Of a stretch of DNA of 64,000 nt, positions 51,701-60,650 are shown in pieces. The stretch is from Sinohyriopsis cumingii (lineage: Eukaryota; Mollusca; Bivalvia; Unionida; Unionidae), in NCBI GenBank assembly GCA_028554795.2, contig CM068825.1, forward strand, positions 160,515,398 through 160,579,397, given 5' to 3'. Position 1 is the first letter of the stretch. Every line of letters starts with the position of its first letter. The notes under the pieces were generated by a model that was not told the origin of the DNA, did no database searches, and worked only from the letters and a program-made list of their open reading frames with translations. Made by a program: the position numbers and the translations under genes.

Positions 51701-52691
51701 CGGACGTGTTTTGTATTATTTGGACCACTGAGAAGACGAATCTCTGCCTGATGTAACTATTTTTTTTTTGTTGCCCCAAGATCAATCTCCTTTTGAGCTG
51801 TTATTGAGATCATTTTGTAACTCAATTTTAAGGGCTGGGGGAATGTTTCCGTATTAATTTCAATCTGATTAAAATCAGATCTCCATTGTTCTAAGTGAAG
51901 ATCTGACAGCGACTGCTTACGGGTCATGTTCTGGTGACCTAATGGTTTTACCAATAATCGCTAATTTTCGCTAATTTTATCAGCCAATCATATGACGTTT
52001 TATACGTTATATTTGGGAGACTGAGAGCGCGGCTGAAGAGCATCAATGTGTGCCGAATGATCTGACTCACTTTCACATTTTTGAAAGCTGCATTTCCATT
52101 GCCTAATCCACAGGTCACTAGAAAAAAGGGCCCTAAGAGGTCGCTGCCATATCTTCACGTAGGACAGTGAAGACCTGATTTTAATCAGACTGTATTAATT
52201 AAAGCACATCTTTTGCGTTATATCTTTTCAAATTCATTTGGAAAAAGGTGAAAAGAAGATAAAACGTTTGTGCAATATTCTTGCGGATTTTAACCGGGCG
52301 TTTCGAGATAATGATTAGCGCGACATTGGCACTAGCTTGAAATGAACCTTGTTAGCCAGCTTAATTTTCAGTGATAGATAACGTTTCGCGACAAAATATG
52401 CTAATGTATGCTTTAGTTCGAAATCAGTAACCGTGTTCGAATAACATTTGTCCGACCGGGAAGTCACACATATACCATGGATTGATGAAGTCATGACACT
52501 ATATTATACATGTAACATTATGAAAGAACGCGGTGGAGTTAGAAAACATCCTTTCGACCAGGTTTTTTTTATAATACTCATGATTCATTGCAGGCATCGT
52601 GAGCTGGGGATACGGCTGTGGCTTTGAAGGCTATCCTGGTGTGTACGCGAACGTCCACTACTACAACAGCTGGCTGAGCGCCAATCTGTAA
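30142..52691 (+). CDS. Seven-exon trypsin-like serine protease (S1A), secreted zymogen
   Basis: Exons 30142-30184, 31595-31752, 35818-35921, 41880-42148, 47760-47896, 50538-50592 and 52594-52691 join in frame (864 nt, 287 residues) with GT/AG at every junction. A signal peptide (MNLFVVFALVGLVAG) and a propeptide of about 37 residues containing PTCGV precede the mature start IVGGQQAV. The propeptide Cys probably bridges to the Cys of QPVCLAK, as in chymotrypsinogen. The triad is complete: His in TAAHC, Asp in NNDVSIMIL, Ser in GDSGGPLV. The S1 pocket has Asp six residues before the Ser (IDACQGDS), with SWG and PGVY Gly residues, predicting cleavage after Lys/Arg. Oddity: activation would cut after Tyr (ISHY|IVGG), not Arg/Lys. 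A digestive or haemolymph role is plausible but not shown. Introns of 1.4-6.0 kb are packed with repeats. Joined by eye; a transcript would confirm. Confidence 0.92.
30613..30743. repeat. Compound (AAAT)n-(ATT)n-(AGT)n-(AAAT)n microsatellite in intron 1
   Basis: Blocks of TAAA, TTA, AGT and again TAAA repeats in succession. Frames across it are repeat translations. Confidence 0.95.
31595..31752 (+). CDS. Protease exon 2: propeptide and mature N-terminus
   Basis: Acceptor CACATAG|GA and donor CAG|GTGAGT. Encodes a Gly/Asn/Ser-rich propeptide (KGNGNRPSSEG), PTCGVATFENLISHY and then IVGGQQAVPNSWPWQ. Confidence 0.92.
33371..33712 (+). repeat. Minisatellite in intron 2, eight copies of a 42-bp unit
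   Basis: Unit TTGTCATTACTACTGTCACA followed by CTCTAGGCCATCTAAGTTA. Starts at 33371, 33410, 33452, 33494, 33536, 33579, 33633 and 33676, so mostly 42-43 bp, with one long and one short unit. The 62-codon frame over it is the translated repeat. Confidence 0.9.
33861..34044 (+). repeat. tRNA-derived SINE, family 3, in intron 2
   Basis: A box TGGCTCAGTGGTTGGCG and B box GGTTCGAATCC are followed by a body with GGTCAGCCACCGTGGAGTG, and a tail GACGTAAAACACCAAACCAA. Sense orientation relative to the protease gene. Confidence 0.85.
35818..35921 (+). CDS. Protease exon 3: catalytic histidine
   Basis: Acceptor TATCTAG|GTC after a long T tract; donor TTGG|GTATGT. Encodes CGGSLVV and the active-site VVTAAHC (His codon 35908-35910). 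Confidence 0.92.
35944..36246. repeat. (AG)n, (TC)n and (AC)n microsatellites in intron 3
   Basis: (AG)n at 35944-35974, only 22 bases after the exon 3 donor. (TC)n at about 36210-36226 and (AC)n at about 36228-36246. Confidence 0.9.
36367..36443. repeat. (TA)n-(TG)n microsatellite truncating Gypsy copy C
   Basis: About 20 TA units then about 17 TG units. The Gypsy integrase-tail frame (minus strand, SDFKYNLSKACEVRRT) runs directly into it. Confidence 0.9.
36444..38997 (-). mobile_element. Gypsy copy C: 5' LTR fragment, gag, protease, integrase; antisense in protease intron 3
   Basis: On the minus strand an LTR fragment starts TGTTATGTATATCTATATT at 38997 and fades near 38800. Gag remnants follow: PFKEVDQYFP near 38615, YSLEKFVKSTLHC near 38520, and the frame 38275-38541. 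A protease/linker block lies at about 37780-37300 (SMEGIRLLL near 37650). Integrase comes at about 37060-36540 with TDQKILNHFYWSK, CSKYCHTCQ (HHCC zinc motif), VPVFDEPFSRII and FELVFGH. The end, ISDFKYNLSKACEV, matches the block after integrase in copy D. No RT lies between protease and integrase. Many stops; dead. It lies antisense to the host gene, so splicing of the protease is not obviously disturbed. Confidence 0.82.
39205..39450 (+). repeat. tRNA-derived SINE, family 4 (copy 1), in intron 3
   Basis: Head ACGGCTGAGTGATCAAATGC, body GATCACTGCCATCTTACCTC and GCTTCCCGTGGGTCGATGG, tail GAAACCAACAAAAAAAA. Aligns end to end with 40482-40722. Confidence 0.8.
40482..40722 (+). repeat. tRNA-derived SINE, family 4 (copy 2), in intron 3
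   Basis: Head GGCGGCCGAGTTGTCTAATT (tRNA-Leu/Ser-like A box), body GATCACCTGCCATCTCACCT and GCTTCGCGTGGGTTGGTG, degenerate tail TTTATAAAAACAAC. An (AAT)n tract lies about 80 bases upstream (40377-40411). Confidence 0.8.
40960..41645 (+). repeat. 40-bp minisatellite split by a SINE, intron 3
   Basis: Unit CCAGCCTTCTTCATTTGGTT followed by TGTACGGTCTTGCCCACATA. Left-hand units start with GCC-type positions 41004, 41044 and 41084; right-hand units at 41411 (partial), 41451, 41491, 41531, 41571 and 41611. The period is exactly 40 bases on both sides. The SINE at 41101-41416 sits between the halves. Confidence 0.9.
41101..41416 (+). repeat. tRNA-derived SINE, family 1, with (CA)n tail (copy 2)
   Basis: Head AAGGTGGCATAAGTAGTCAG, B box GGGTTCGATGCCC, body GGATAATGTGACTGGGTGGG and CTGCGGCATGATGCCCCAGT, tail AATCAAATCACACAACCACA running into (CA)n. 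Matches 1528-1876 on the other strand. The flanking minisatellite halves overlap by about ten unit positions (41089-41099 against 41416-41426), as expected for a short, decayed target duplication. Confidence 0.88.
41810..41840. repeat. (GT)n tract 40 bases upstream of protease exon 4
   Basis: About 15 GT units between the presumed branch-point region and the acceptor TTTTTCAG at 41872-41879. Confidence 0.9.
41880..42148 (+). CDS. Protease exon 4: catalytic aspartate
   Basis: Acceptor GTTTTTCAG|CTC and donor TCTG|GTGGGT. Encodes QWTVVLGAHHL, NNDVSIMILAQ (catalytic Asp), IQPVCLAK and the hallmark CWVTGWG. Longest exon, 269 nt. Confidence 0.92.
42153..42186. repeat. (TC)n tract beginning 5 bases after the exon 4 donor
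   Basis: Seventeen TC units directly follow GTGGG, so the 5' splice site sits against a pyrimidine microsatellite. Confidence 0.9.
42226..42312 (+). repeat. Dispersed repeat pair, copy 1, intron 4
   Basis: AAATCTACAAAGAAAAGAAG followed by TTCATTGGTTTTCAGA matches 45214-45310 (TCTACAAAAAAAAAAAGAAA then TTCATTGGTTTTCAGA). Probably the 3' part of a further SINE family. A run of ATC and TTC triplets lies at 42437-42482. Confidence 0.6.
43577..45013 (-). mobile_element. 5'-truncated RNase H-bearing LINE, antisense in intron 4
   Basis: The minus-strand frame 45013-44312 (233 codons, intact) is the C-terminus of a non-LTR retrotransposon ORF2. It opens with an RNase H segment (FLWVPSHINLPGNDKADLSA), then INRIRTAKTLLKGSFGRH and a Cys zinc motif CPHCTSTETLEHVFNQC. 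A 3' UTR of about 0.7 kb follows, containing two copies of a GGACCTGAxTACTCAGCAAGG-type segment, and a poly(A) tail seen as the T run at 43580-43610. The RNase H plus C-terminal CCHC layout fits the I/Jockey/R1 range of clades. Domains upstream are missing through 5' truncation. The intact frame suggests it is younger than the other elements. A relative lies at 59292-60120. Confidence 0.85.
45130..45310 (+). repeat. tRNA-like SINE with shared 3' block (repeat pair copy 2)
   Basis: Head-like ACGTGGTCGATGGGGTTGG and a B-box-like TTGAGTTCTAGTCTCC, then TCTACAAAAAAAAAAAGAAA and TTCATTGGTTTTCAGA, which match 42226-42312. A similar GTGGGTTCGAGTCTACACA at about 45041 suggests a second, partial head just upstream. 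Confidence 0.5.
45767..45869 (+). repeat. Degenerate tandem duplication of about 55 bp
   Basis: AGATCAGACGATAATATAGG...GGGGGCCCTG is followed by AAATCATACGATAATGTACG...CGGGGCCCTG. Confidence 0.55.
45870..47759. other. Remainder of intron 4, nothing recognised
   Basis: AT-rich sequence without a coding or repeat signature strong enough to name. Confidence 0.4.
47760..47896 (+). CDS. Protease exon 5: S1-pocket aspartate
   Basis: Acceptor TTTCTGTAG|GTG and donor CAG|GTAAGT. Encodes LVSVATCRAAYG, DGMLCGGEAGIDACQ; the Asp of IDACQ corresponds to trypsin Asp189. Confidence 0.92.
48675..49070. repeat. (AAT)n microsatellite and degenerate short repeat, intron 5
   Basis: (AAT)n at 48675-48716. From about 48935, four or five diverged copies of a unit near 27 bp, GTGAAATTCTACCCCGTGAA, run to 49070. 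Confidence 0.65.
50538..50592 (+). CDS. Protease exon 6: catalytic serine
   Basis: Acceptor TTTTAAG|GGC and donor GTTG|GTAAGT. Encodes GDSGGPLVCKRGSSYELV (Ser codon 50544-50546). The acceptor pyrimidine tract is weak. Confidence 0.92.
51430..51456. repeat. (TG)n microsatellite, intron 6
   Basis: About 13 TG units. The frames crossing it are not genes. Confidence 0.9.
52594..52691 (+). CDS. Protease exon 7: C-terminus and stop
   Basis: Acceptor TTGCAG|GCA. Encodes GIVSWGYGCGFEGYPGVYAN and ends YYNSWLSANL, TAA at 52689-52691. Confidence 0.92.
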
Positions 52692-52813
52692 GCCGAAGCA
52701 TACATACAGGAACAACGTACACCATATCGAAAATAATTCTTATCAATGTCACAAATATGTTTAATGTATCATCTGATATCACACAATGTTATAATGGTGT
52801 AAAAACAAGTGAA

Positions 52814-52819
52814 AATAAA
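52814..52819 (+). terminator. Poly(A) signal of the protease gene
   Basis: AATAAA, 123 bases after the stop codon. Confidence 0.7.
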
Positions 52820-52928
52820 TTTTGATTTGGCGGGACACGTGTTTTCTATCTGTTATAAATATATGTGAGTCTTCTTCCATACAGAACACACCACCAATGA
52901 ATCTGACATCCATGCGTATCAAAGAAGT

Positions 52929-52931
<3 letters not shown>

Positions 52932-52960
<29 letters not shown>

Positions 52961-52985
52961 CATAATAATAATAACAACAACAAAA
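52932..52985. repeat. (AAT)n microsatellite
   Basis: AAT units with one CAT interruption, then AAC units. Confidence 0.9.
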
Positions 52986-53044
52986 ATGACTATTGTTATA
53001 AACTCTGTACTTAAAGAGATATTTGAGAACGCCAGATGGGTTTG

Positions 53045-53455
53045 CATTATAATTAGTCTTTTGAACATGTTAATCATAATTAGTCTTTTGGACATGTTAA
53101 TTATAATAAGTCTTTTGGACAAGCTAATTATAATGATTTTTTGGACAAGTTAATTATAATTAGTCTTTTGGACATGTTAATTATAATTAGTCTTTTGGAC
53201 ATGTTAATTATAATTAGTCTTCTGGACATGTTAATTATAATTACTTTTTTGGACATGTTAATTATAATTAGTCTTTTTGACTTGTTAATTATAATTACTT
53301 TTTTGGACATCTTAATTATAATTAGTCTTCTGGACATGTTAATTATAATTAGTCTTTTGGACTTGTTAATTATAATTACTTTTTTGGACATGTTAATTAT
53401 AATTAGTCTTTTGGACATGTTAATTATAATTAGTATTTTGGACTTGTTAATTGGT
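53045..53455. repeat. Minisatellite, about 15 copies of a 27-bp unit
   Basis: Unit TTAATTATAATTAGTCTTTT plus GGACATG. The period is a multiple of three with no stop in the unit. It therefore stays open on both strands as nine-residue repeats (LIIISLLDM on plus, SKRLIIINM on minus). Confidence 0.95.
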
Positions 53456-53718
53456 TTAGAAAAATTGCTTTCGTTCGGTCCTTGAGTATTATAGATGAAA
53501 TAAAAAAGAAGAATATGAAAACACATATGGCGGATTTGGGCTTTGATCTAGACCGAAACTTAGGAAAACGTTTTTGCAAACTTAATTTTTACAACGCGGA
53601 TAAAACGTTTCCCTACCTAACTAAAAGGATGATTAATTTTCAAACTATACTAGTAAATAGTGTTATAAACTCCCGAAAAGCCCGTAAGGCTAGGATGTTA
53701 CGTAATGAAAAAATGTAA

Positions 53719-54859
53719 TGAATCTAAAGTTTTGAAAGATTAAGGCGATTTGATGTAAAAGAAAAATAAATGATGGGTTTCCCCACACTAAACGCGAAAG
53801 AGGATGAAATATGACAAATACTTTCGTCTATGGACCACGAAATGTATCTGCAAAAATTACTTTGTCAGACTCCAGAAAATCTTCTCGAATGTCGTAACCG
53901 AGAACGTCATGTAATCCGCATAACGTCTGCCATCATCACCGCCATCCATTATAAGCTGCGGTATGTGTTGCACACAAAAAAGATTTTATTATGAGGGTTA
54001 AAACGTCAGGATGGATGGATGGAATAACTAACAACATCAACCTTGTACATGTTTATGATGAGATCACACCAATAAGATAATCAAAGAGGAGATTATAATT
54101 ACCAGTGAGGAAAAGCGGGAGCTGAGAAAAAAGCTAAAGAATATAGAAATATCCTCAATAGAAGGTGGGGCATAGAGAAAGTTTGGTGTTCAGCGTTCAA
54201 GTTGAACTGGCGGTGTTTAAAATATTTAACAGTAGGAAATGGAACTTGTGGTTTGTTTTTTATTTGTTTTATTTTCTTCGATTTCTCTTACATTACATAT
54301 TGGTACACGTGTTAAGGAGTTGACAGAAATACAAGAATCTCAGTCTACCTTGAACTTGCGGTCATAGATACAATGTGTGTGTGTCTGTCTGTCTGTGTTG
54401 AGTTATTGTGTGCATGCGCAGTTTATAAGAACCAAGGCGATTGCCTTCGGCTGTGAATTAAAGGACACAAAGACTGGCTCCACAATCATTAACATATTAT
54501 TAAGATATTACGTTTGGTTGAAGTTTATTTTGTCTTTTTTTTATCAGTATGTTCACATTCCAGTATGCTTTAAACGTTGAGCCGTGACTTTGAGATATAT
54601 CTAAATGATGCAGTGCCCACAACTGACCTGCAAGATAGTGTTGAAATAGCCACATGATGAGTCTGGTCAACAGTCAAATGGATTTGTTCGAAGGTATTGG
54701 CTTTACAAACCTTTCAGTGACACAAAATATAGCAATGGTTTTGAACATTTCAAAATTTTGTTCTAAATATTTAGGAATAATAGGAACAATATATTAGAAG
54801 AGAAACAGGTGTTATGACTATTTCATTTGTATTTGTCTAATTTTTTCTCTGCGATTATA
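53719..54859. other. Intergenic, nothing recognised
   Basis: AT-rich. A short TG/TC-rich stretch lies at 54371-54397. The frame at 54377-54580 shows no motif. Confidence 0.4.
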
Positions 54860-55624
54860 GGTTATGTATAATTGTATTTTGGAGTTGTCTGTGTCCAGAA
54901 TCAAGTTGACTGTACCTGACTAGGGACATGTGTTCTTTTCATTTTGTAAACAAATAACACATAGATAAAATTTCCCTATGAGTGTGGGTTTAATATTAGG
55001 ATCATTATCAATATAGGTAAGCATGTTTATTTGGGTTTGGGTCTATGATACTGGAATTTCCCCATGAATAACCTATTGTGTCTGATGTTTCCCACGTTCT
55101 TTGTTATAAGTCTTGTTTACTTAAAAATTATTAATTCTTGCACTTAACATCTGCCGTAGAATAATTCTTATTTTTGTAATCATTATTTCATTTTGGTGGA
55201 ATTATTTATTCAAATTATTCTTCACTTGAAATAGAAAGTGCTCATCCATAATATTCTTGACAGAAACATTAATTTATAATTATAGTGAAAAGACAAGGAC
55301 ATCTTGGATTGTATTATTGTGATTAACTGGAAGACTTTTAGCACATATTTACACTTTTGTACAATTAGTACATTAGTAGATTCTATACTACAGACACATC
55401 AACACCCTCAGCGCTGGATCTTATTTCGATCATCACTGGATTATAATTAGAACGTTATTCATTAAGACTGATGATAGAACGTTTTAGATTATTTGAAATT
55501 TAACTCGCAATACTGTAAGTTCTTTTGACATTTTCACTTTGTATTCCAGGCAGCTAAATTATTTGTTAAATTTTACAAAACTTGTTGGTTTTCACTCTTT
55601 TCTGTTACTTAATTTAAGACCATA
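54860..55624 (+). repeat. 5' LTR of Gypsy copy D
   Basis: 765 bp from GTTATGTATAATTG to TTAAGACCATA. Matches the LTRs at 6679-7481 and 17688-18449 (both minus). The gag ATG follows about 150 bases downstream. Confidence 0.75.
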
Positions 55625-58600
55625 GAGTCGTAATAGAAAATTGCTAGTTCGTATACGTGATACAGATTTCTCTAAAATATTTTAGAAAATTTTGTTATTT
55701 GAAATTGACATTCTCTTTGGGATTTTTTTAGTCACTGATATTTTGATTTTACATAGCGAAACCAGCAAGCGTCCACAATGTCATTTAAAGTGGAGAACTT
55801 TATTTTAAATCCTTCTCATGAAGTGTTACAAACCTTGAAAAATGATGAATTGCTCCAGCTTGCCAGAAAATATGATCTCTCTGAGGCGAATACATCTTAA
55901 ACGAAGCAAGAAACAAAAAATATTTTGGTTCAATATTTGGTGGAAAATAAACTTTTGGGATAAAAGTGCTTTGGGTTTGATTGTAAATCTCAGTCTGGTT
56001 CTGACATGAAATCAAATGAATATAAACCAAAAATACAAGATGGAAATAGAGCTAAGAGAGTTTCAGCTACAGAAATAGAAATAAGACAAATATAAATGCA
56101 GTGTCAGCAAGAGGAGAGACAAATGCAATTTGAGAAAAATGAAAGAGAGAGAGAGAAAAATACAATTACAGATCCAGAAAAGAGAGAGAGAGTAGGCTAA
56201 TGTAAATGAAATGCGATGTGAAAAGGAGGAGAAGGAAATGCAGATAAAGAGAGAGGAGGAATAAAATGAAGTTCAATTTAGATTGCAGGAATTAGAGCTG
56301 GCAAGTGGAAATCACTACCCCACTTTGCACACTAATTCAGGTTTAATTTTACCAGAAATATTAGTTTAGTACCCCCTTTTAAAGAAAGAGGAGATAAATA
56401 TTTTTCTCATTTTGAAAACATTACTGAAAATTTGAAATGGCAAAGAGAGCATTGGACTCTGTTTTTAGAAAGTGTACCTTTTGGCAAGCTCATGAAATCT
56501 ATACATCACTATAAATACAACAAAGTGATGATTATGGTATGGCTATGGAATCTGTCTTGAAGGTTATGAGTTGGTACTTAAGGCATATCGACACAGGTTT
56601 AGGGACTTTATTTAAAAAAAACTGGGCAGACGCAGACCCAAGTCGAGTCTGCAAGAGAAAAAGAACAATTATTCATCAAACCAAAATGGTTAATCAAGAT
56701 TGTGAATAACCACAGATAACTCATATTAATTAAAAAGTTCAAGAATTGTGTCCACAGTGACATGAATGCCTACCTTGATGAGCAAAAGGTCGAAACTTTC
56801 GAAAATGCTGCTCGTACATCTGACGATTATTTCATGACACATTTATCAGTACGTCTTCCACTCAGCAGGATTTTGGTGAAAAACCATTTCAGTCTCACAC
56901 GAGACTAAATCTTAAAATGATACAACATTTAGGAATCAAGTTTCTGACAAGGCTGGTCAGAAATCCACATATCTTCCTACGTGTACTTGTCGCAAGAATA
57001 AAGGACACGTGTTTCTGATTGTTACAAATTAAGAATAAGCAATAGAATCGAGATAGAGCTTTTCCAAATGCTCTTATTTCTAAGGTCACGGTCATGTACT
57101 GAAAGCAATACATTTGTTTGGTCAAACAAACCCCAATTTGATTTTGAAGAATTATGAACCATTCATGTCGAATACTTCCATATAACTTTTTAGTGATTCT
57201 GCGAATGCTATCTCTGTTAAAATGTTAGGGATCACATGAGATTCTCAGAGTATTCTATTATCAAGACCTTTGCTTTTTATGACAAGCCGTCTTCTAATGA
57301 AAGTGCTCTTATTCGGGGAATACAGTTCGGCTTTGTTAATGTTCCTCTCCATTGTGTAAATATGTCATTAGACGTAGAGGACCCGTGACAGTCGGAACAG
57401 TTATGTATTTACCCATTGAAGGTATTTATTTATTACTAGGCAATGACTTTGCTGGATATAAGGTTGTGGTTAATCTACTTGTAACTGACATGCTTTGTTT
57501 GGACCAGACAGTCAATTCTAATGAAAAAGATATCCCTGATTTACATCCAGCTTGTGCAGTTACTAGAACTATAGCAAAGAAAGCTCTTAAGAAAGATGTT
57601 GATCAGGAAATTACTCCTTTATCTGATTCGTTTATTAGTCAGGTTTTTGATGAGGTCATTTTTGCTCCTGGTATGGATCAATAAAAGGTATTGAACACGG
57701 TGATCCTCTTATTTTTAACAATTCTCTCTATCCCAGGGGGACAAACTATAATCACTCATTGTCAAACAGGAACATGCTCCTGAGATCTCCTGTTTGTTTC
57801 AGAGGGCTATTGGAGAAAGTGGAGCAACAGACGTATCTGTTTGTATTTTGTTCAATATGGGGTCCTTATGGGGAAATGGAGACCACCTGTGCTACCTGCA
57901 GAAACGATAGGTCTGTTAAGATATTAAATTGCTGTTCCTAAGTCGTATAGACAAGAAATTCCTATTCTAGCCTATGACACTCCTTTGGATGGTCACTTAG
58001 GGGTCAATAAAACTTATCAAAAGATCTTAAATCGTTTTAATTGGCCGAAAATTAAAACTGATGTTTGTAAATACTGTCAATCTTATCACACTTATCAAAC
58101 AGTAGGAAAACCCAATAAAAAATATACCTAAGGCTCATCTGCAACATATTCCTGCATTTGACAAAAACTTTAGCAGATTATTGATTAATGGTTGACAGTG
58201 TAGGTCCCTTTCCTAAGACCAAGTCAGACAACCAATACTTGTTTACCATATTGTATGCGTCCACAAGATTCCCAGAGGCAATTCTTTTGAGAAATAATAA
58301 AACTAAAACCATAGCAATGCTTCTATAAAATAAAAACTGGACACAGTTTGGCCTTTCAAAATCTGATCAATCTGATCAGGGGTCAAATTTTATGTCTGGA
58401 ATTCTTCAGCAAATTGTGTCATGCAATTTAAGTTTTCTGCCTGTCGACCTGAAAGCCAAGAGGCTTAAGAAAGATTTCATCAAACTGACAAATATTATTC
58501 GGTCATATTATTTTGGTACTGGAAACGACTGGGTTGAAAGTGTTCGTTTACTGTCATTTGCTGTAAGGGAATCATTTCAAGAATCTTTAGGATTTAGTCA

Positions 58601-58930
58601 CTTTGAACTAGTTTTTGGTCATAATGCCAATGGAAGTTGTTGAAAAAGAGAAATTTCTTTCAAATGAAGATTCTGAAATTAACCTTCTTGACAATATTTC
58701 TATTTCAAATATTAGTTTTCAAAGGCTTGTGAAGTTGCAAGAACTAATATGCACTCTATTCTGTCAAAGATGAAATTAAGCTATGACAAAAATACAAAGG
58801 ATATGAGTTTTCAGCCTGGTGGTAGAGTTCTGGCTCTCTTGCCCTTACCTCAACATTTTCTACAAGCTAGATACTATTGATCCGTACACAGTTGAAAAGA
58901 AAGTAAGCGAGTTAAAATATATAATTTATA
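54860..58930 (+). mobile_element. Gypsy copy D: 5' LTR, gag, protease, integrase (best-preserved copy)
   Basis: LTR 54860-55624, then gag from ATG 55778 (MSFKVENFILNPSHEVLQTL and NDELLQLARKYDLSE). An ERE-rich coiled region follows, then capsid PPFKERGDKYFSHF near 56378, LKWQREHWTLFLESVPFGK near 56433, and a decayed zinc knuckle CRKNKGHVF near 56990. Protease: GPVTVGTVMYLPIEGIYLLLGNDF around 57380-57450, continuing in the intact frame 57352-57684. Integrase: GHLGVNKTYQKILNRFNWPK near 57993, CQSYHTYQ (zinc motif), VGPFPKTKSDNQYLFTI near 58201, then SDQGSNFMSG (58371-58400) and ESLGFSHFELVFGHN near 58580. After it come NEDSEINLLDNIS and YDKNTKDMSFQPGG. No RT, RNase H or 3' LTR follows. Frameshifts and stops: dead. 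Confidence 0.85.
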
Positions 58931-59285
58931 CTTCTTAGCAGTGAAAATGAAACAAATTTTTCAGGTAAGATCCGAACAAACTTACCTTTCGGTCAATGGT
59001 GAAATCCAAGATTGTCCGAATGCAAAATTGGCCTGTGAGTAGGGTAGATGTACATACGTCAAGATCGGCGAACAATTATTGCATTTTCTCCATTATATCA
59101 CAAATTGAACGAAGCGTGTCGAGCTGTTTTGAAAATTGAACTATTGTTGATTACGACTGGCCTAAGTTGGAAATTAGCAGACGCAATTAGGATAAACTAG
59201 CAGTGTTGGAACTGCCGAGGGGTGCGGACCGGTGTCTTCCCTTGTGTTATATTATTACAGGTTAGAACCCAAATCTTGATTTTCT
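58931..59285. other. Junction between Gypsy copy D and LINE tail, nothing recognised
   Basis: Where copy D should continue into RT, the sequence is unrelated by eye. Confidence 0.35.
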
Positions 59286-60120
59286 TTGTAACGAGCCCCT
59301 GTGCCTAAGGGTACCTATTTAGAACAGAAAACTATAAACAGGATAATAACTGGAAAAACTAAACTTGCAAGCAGTTTTGGAAGGTTTATAGGACCCAAAC
59401 CAGCAACCATTAACTGCTTTAACTGCCACATAACCGAAGATCTACACTACGTATTCAATATATGCCCAAAATATCAACCCGCTCGGAAAATATTTATCAA
59501 AAACCAAAAAGAGATTGGATCACCACACACATACCCAGAGCTACTTATGGACTCTAATAAAAATAAACAATCAGCATATAAAAATATAAATCAATTCATA
59601 GACTCAGCAGGACTTAAGAACAAAATATAATTACTATCCCCACAAAACCAAAAGACCCAGTAACTAGCTAAATAAATTTAGAAGCCACCACATAAAAACC
59701 CATAACATATCATTCAATTTTATAAAAGTATTAATAAATAATTCACTTACGAAGCACCTATAAAAAACTAAGGAAACCGCAAAATCGGATGTCCTAGATG
59801 TCCTTAACGAACCGAGTAATCAGCTAGGATTCCGGTCCTAGATGTCCTTAACGAATCGTGTAATCGGCTAGGACTCTGGTCTCTTGCTAAATAAAGTATA
59901 AATAACATTCAATCTCTAAAAACATTAATTGATAAATAACTTAAAGATGTAATATCTAAAAACTTATAAATAACATAACGTAGGAAACACACCCTAAACA
60001 CCTCGACTAGTAATACCATAATAACCTTGAAAATCTCTCTTCATACATGATTTTTACTAAGAACCTCTATAAAGAGCATAGAACATACCCCCTCCTTTTA
60101 GAACATTTTGAAGAAGAAAA
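59286..60120 (+). mobile_element. 3' end of an RNase H-type LINE, related to 43577-45013
   Basis: The 109-codon frame to TAA 59628-59630 aligns with the C-terminus of the intron 4 LINE: INRIITGKTKLASSFGRF against INRIRTAKTLLKGSFGRH, CFNCHITEDLHYVFNIC against CPHCTSTETLEHVFNQC, and KEIGSPHTYPELL against KKIGSPYKYPDFI. Everything upstream is lost. The 3' UTR contains a 48-bp direct duplication (CCTAGATGTCCTTAACGAAC at about 59789 and CCTAGATGTCCTTAACGAAT at 59834) and may end at the A-rich run near 60115. Confidence 0.8.
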
Positions 60121-60650
60121 AAAAAATCGAAAAAAATAATAAAAAAAATTTGCAAGAAACACCAGGCAATTGCAAACAGAAACCAGCGATGTAAAGCAAG
60201 CAGGACCGTTCCCGAGCTCTCCTCCCCACTAATGACAGCCAGCCATTCAACTGTAGGGACATTTATGGACCCACAGATTGAGGCCAAACTATCAGGGTTC
60301 CTTGAATCCATAAAAGCCTGGGGGAGGTGGCACAATCCCCTTCCCCAGGAACAACTAGCAGGCTGCGGTGCAGTCAGAAAAAAGTGGCACATGCACAATT
60401 GTGCGCACGCAACTATAATTAAACTCAACAACAAAAAAAATGAAGGACATCAGCGCGGGGTGGGAGTAAGGCATCAAGCAATGACAGGTAAGTATTACAT
60501 AATTAATATTTGTTTTACTGTCCCCAAAATTACATCTGTATGTCATTAATAGCTTACATGTCACTATTATTATTAAGCTGAATTTGTCAGTAAGGAGGAT
60601 GGCTGATGTACTCTGAGGGGGGTAAATTGTGGACCTTCTTATACAAGCAG
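60121..60650. other. Region between LINE tail and recombinase, unassigned
   Basis: Frames on both strands (60057-60434 minus, 60232-60549 plus) are open but carry no known motif. It may be the non-coding end of the DIRS element. Confidence 0.35.

Noticed and set aside
53045-53455. CRISPR-like array or a repeat protein gene
   Set aside because: Units are contiguous without unique spacers, and both strands are equally open because the period is a multiple of three: an ordinary minisatellite.
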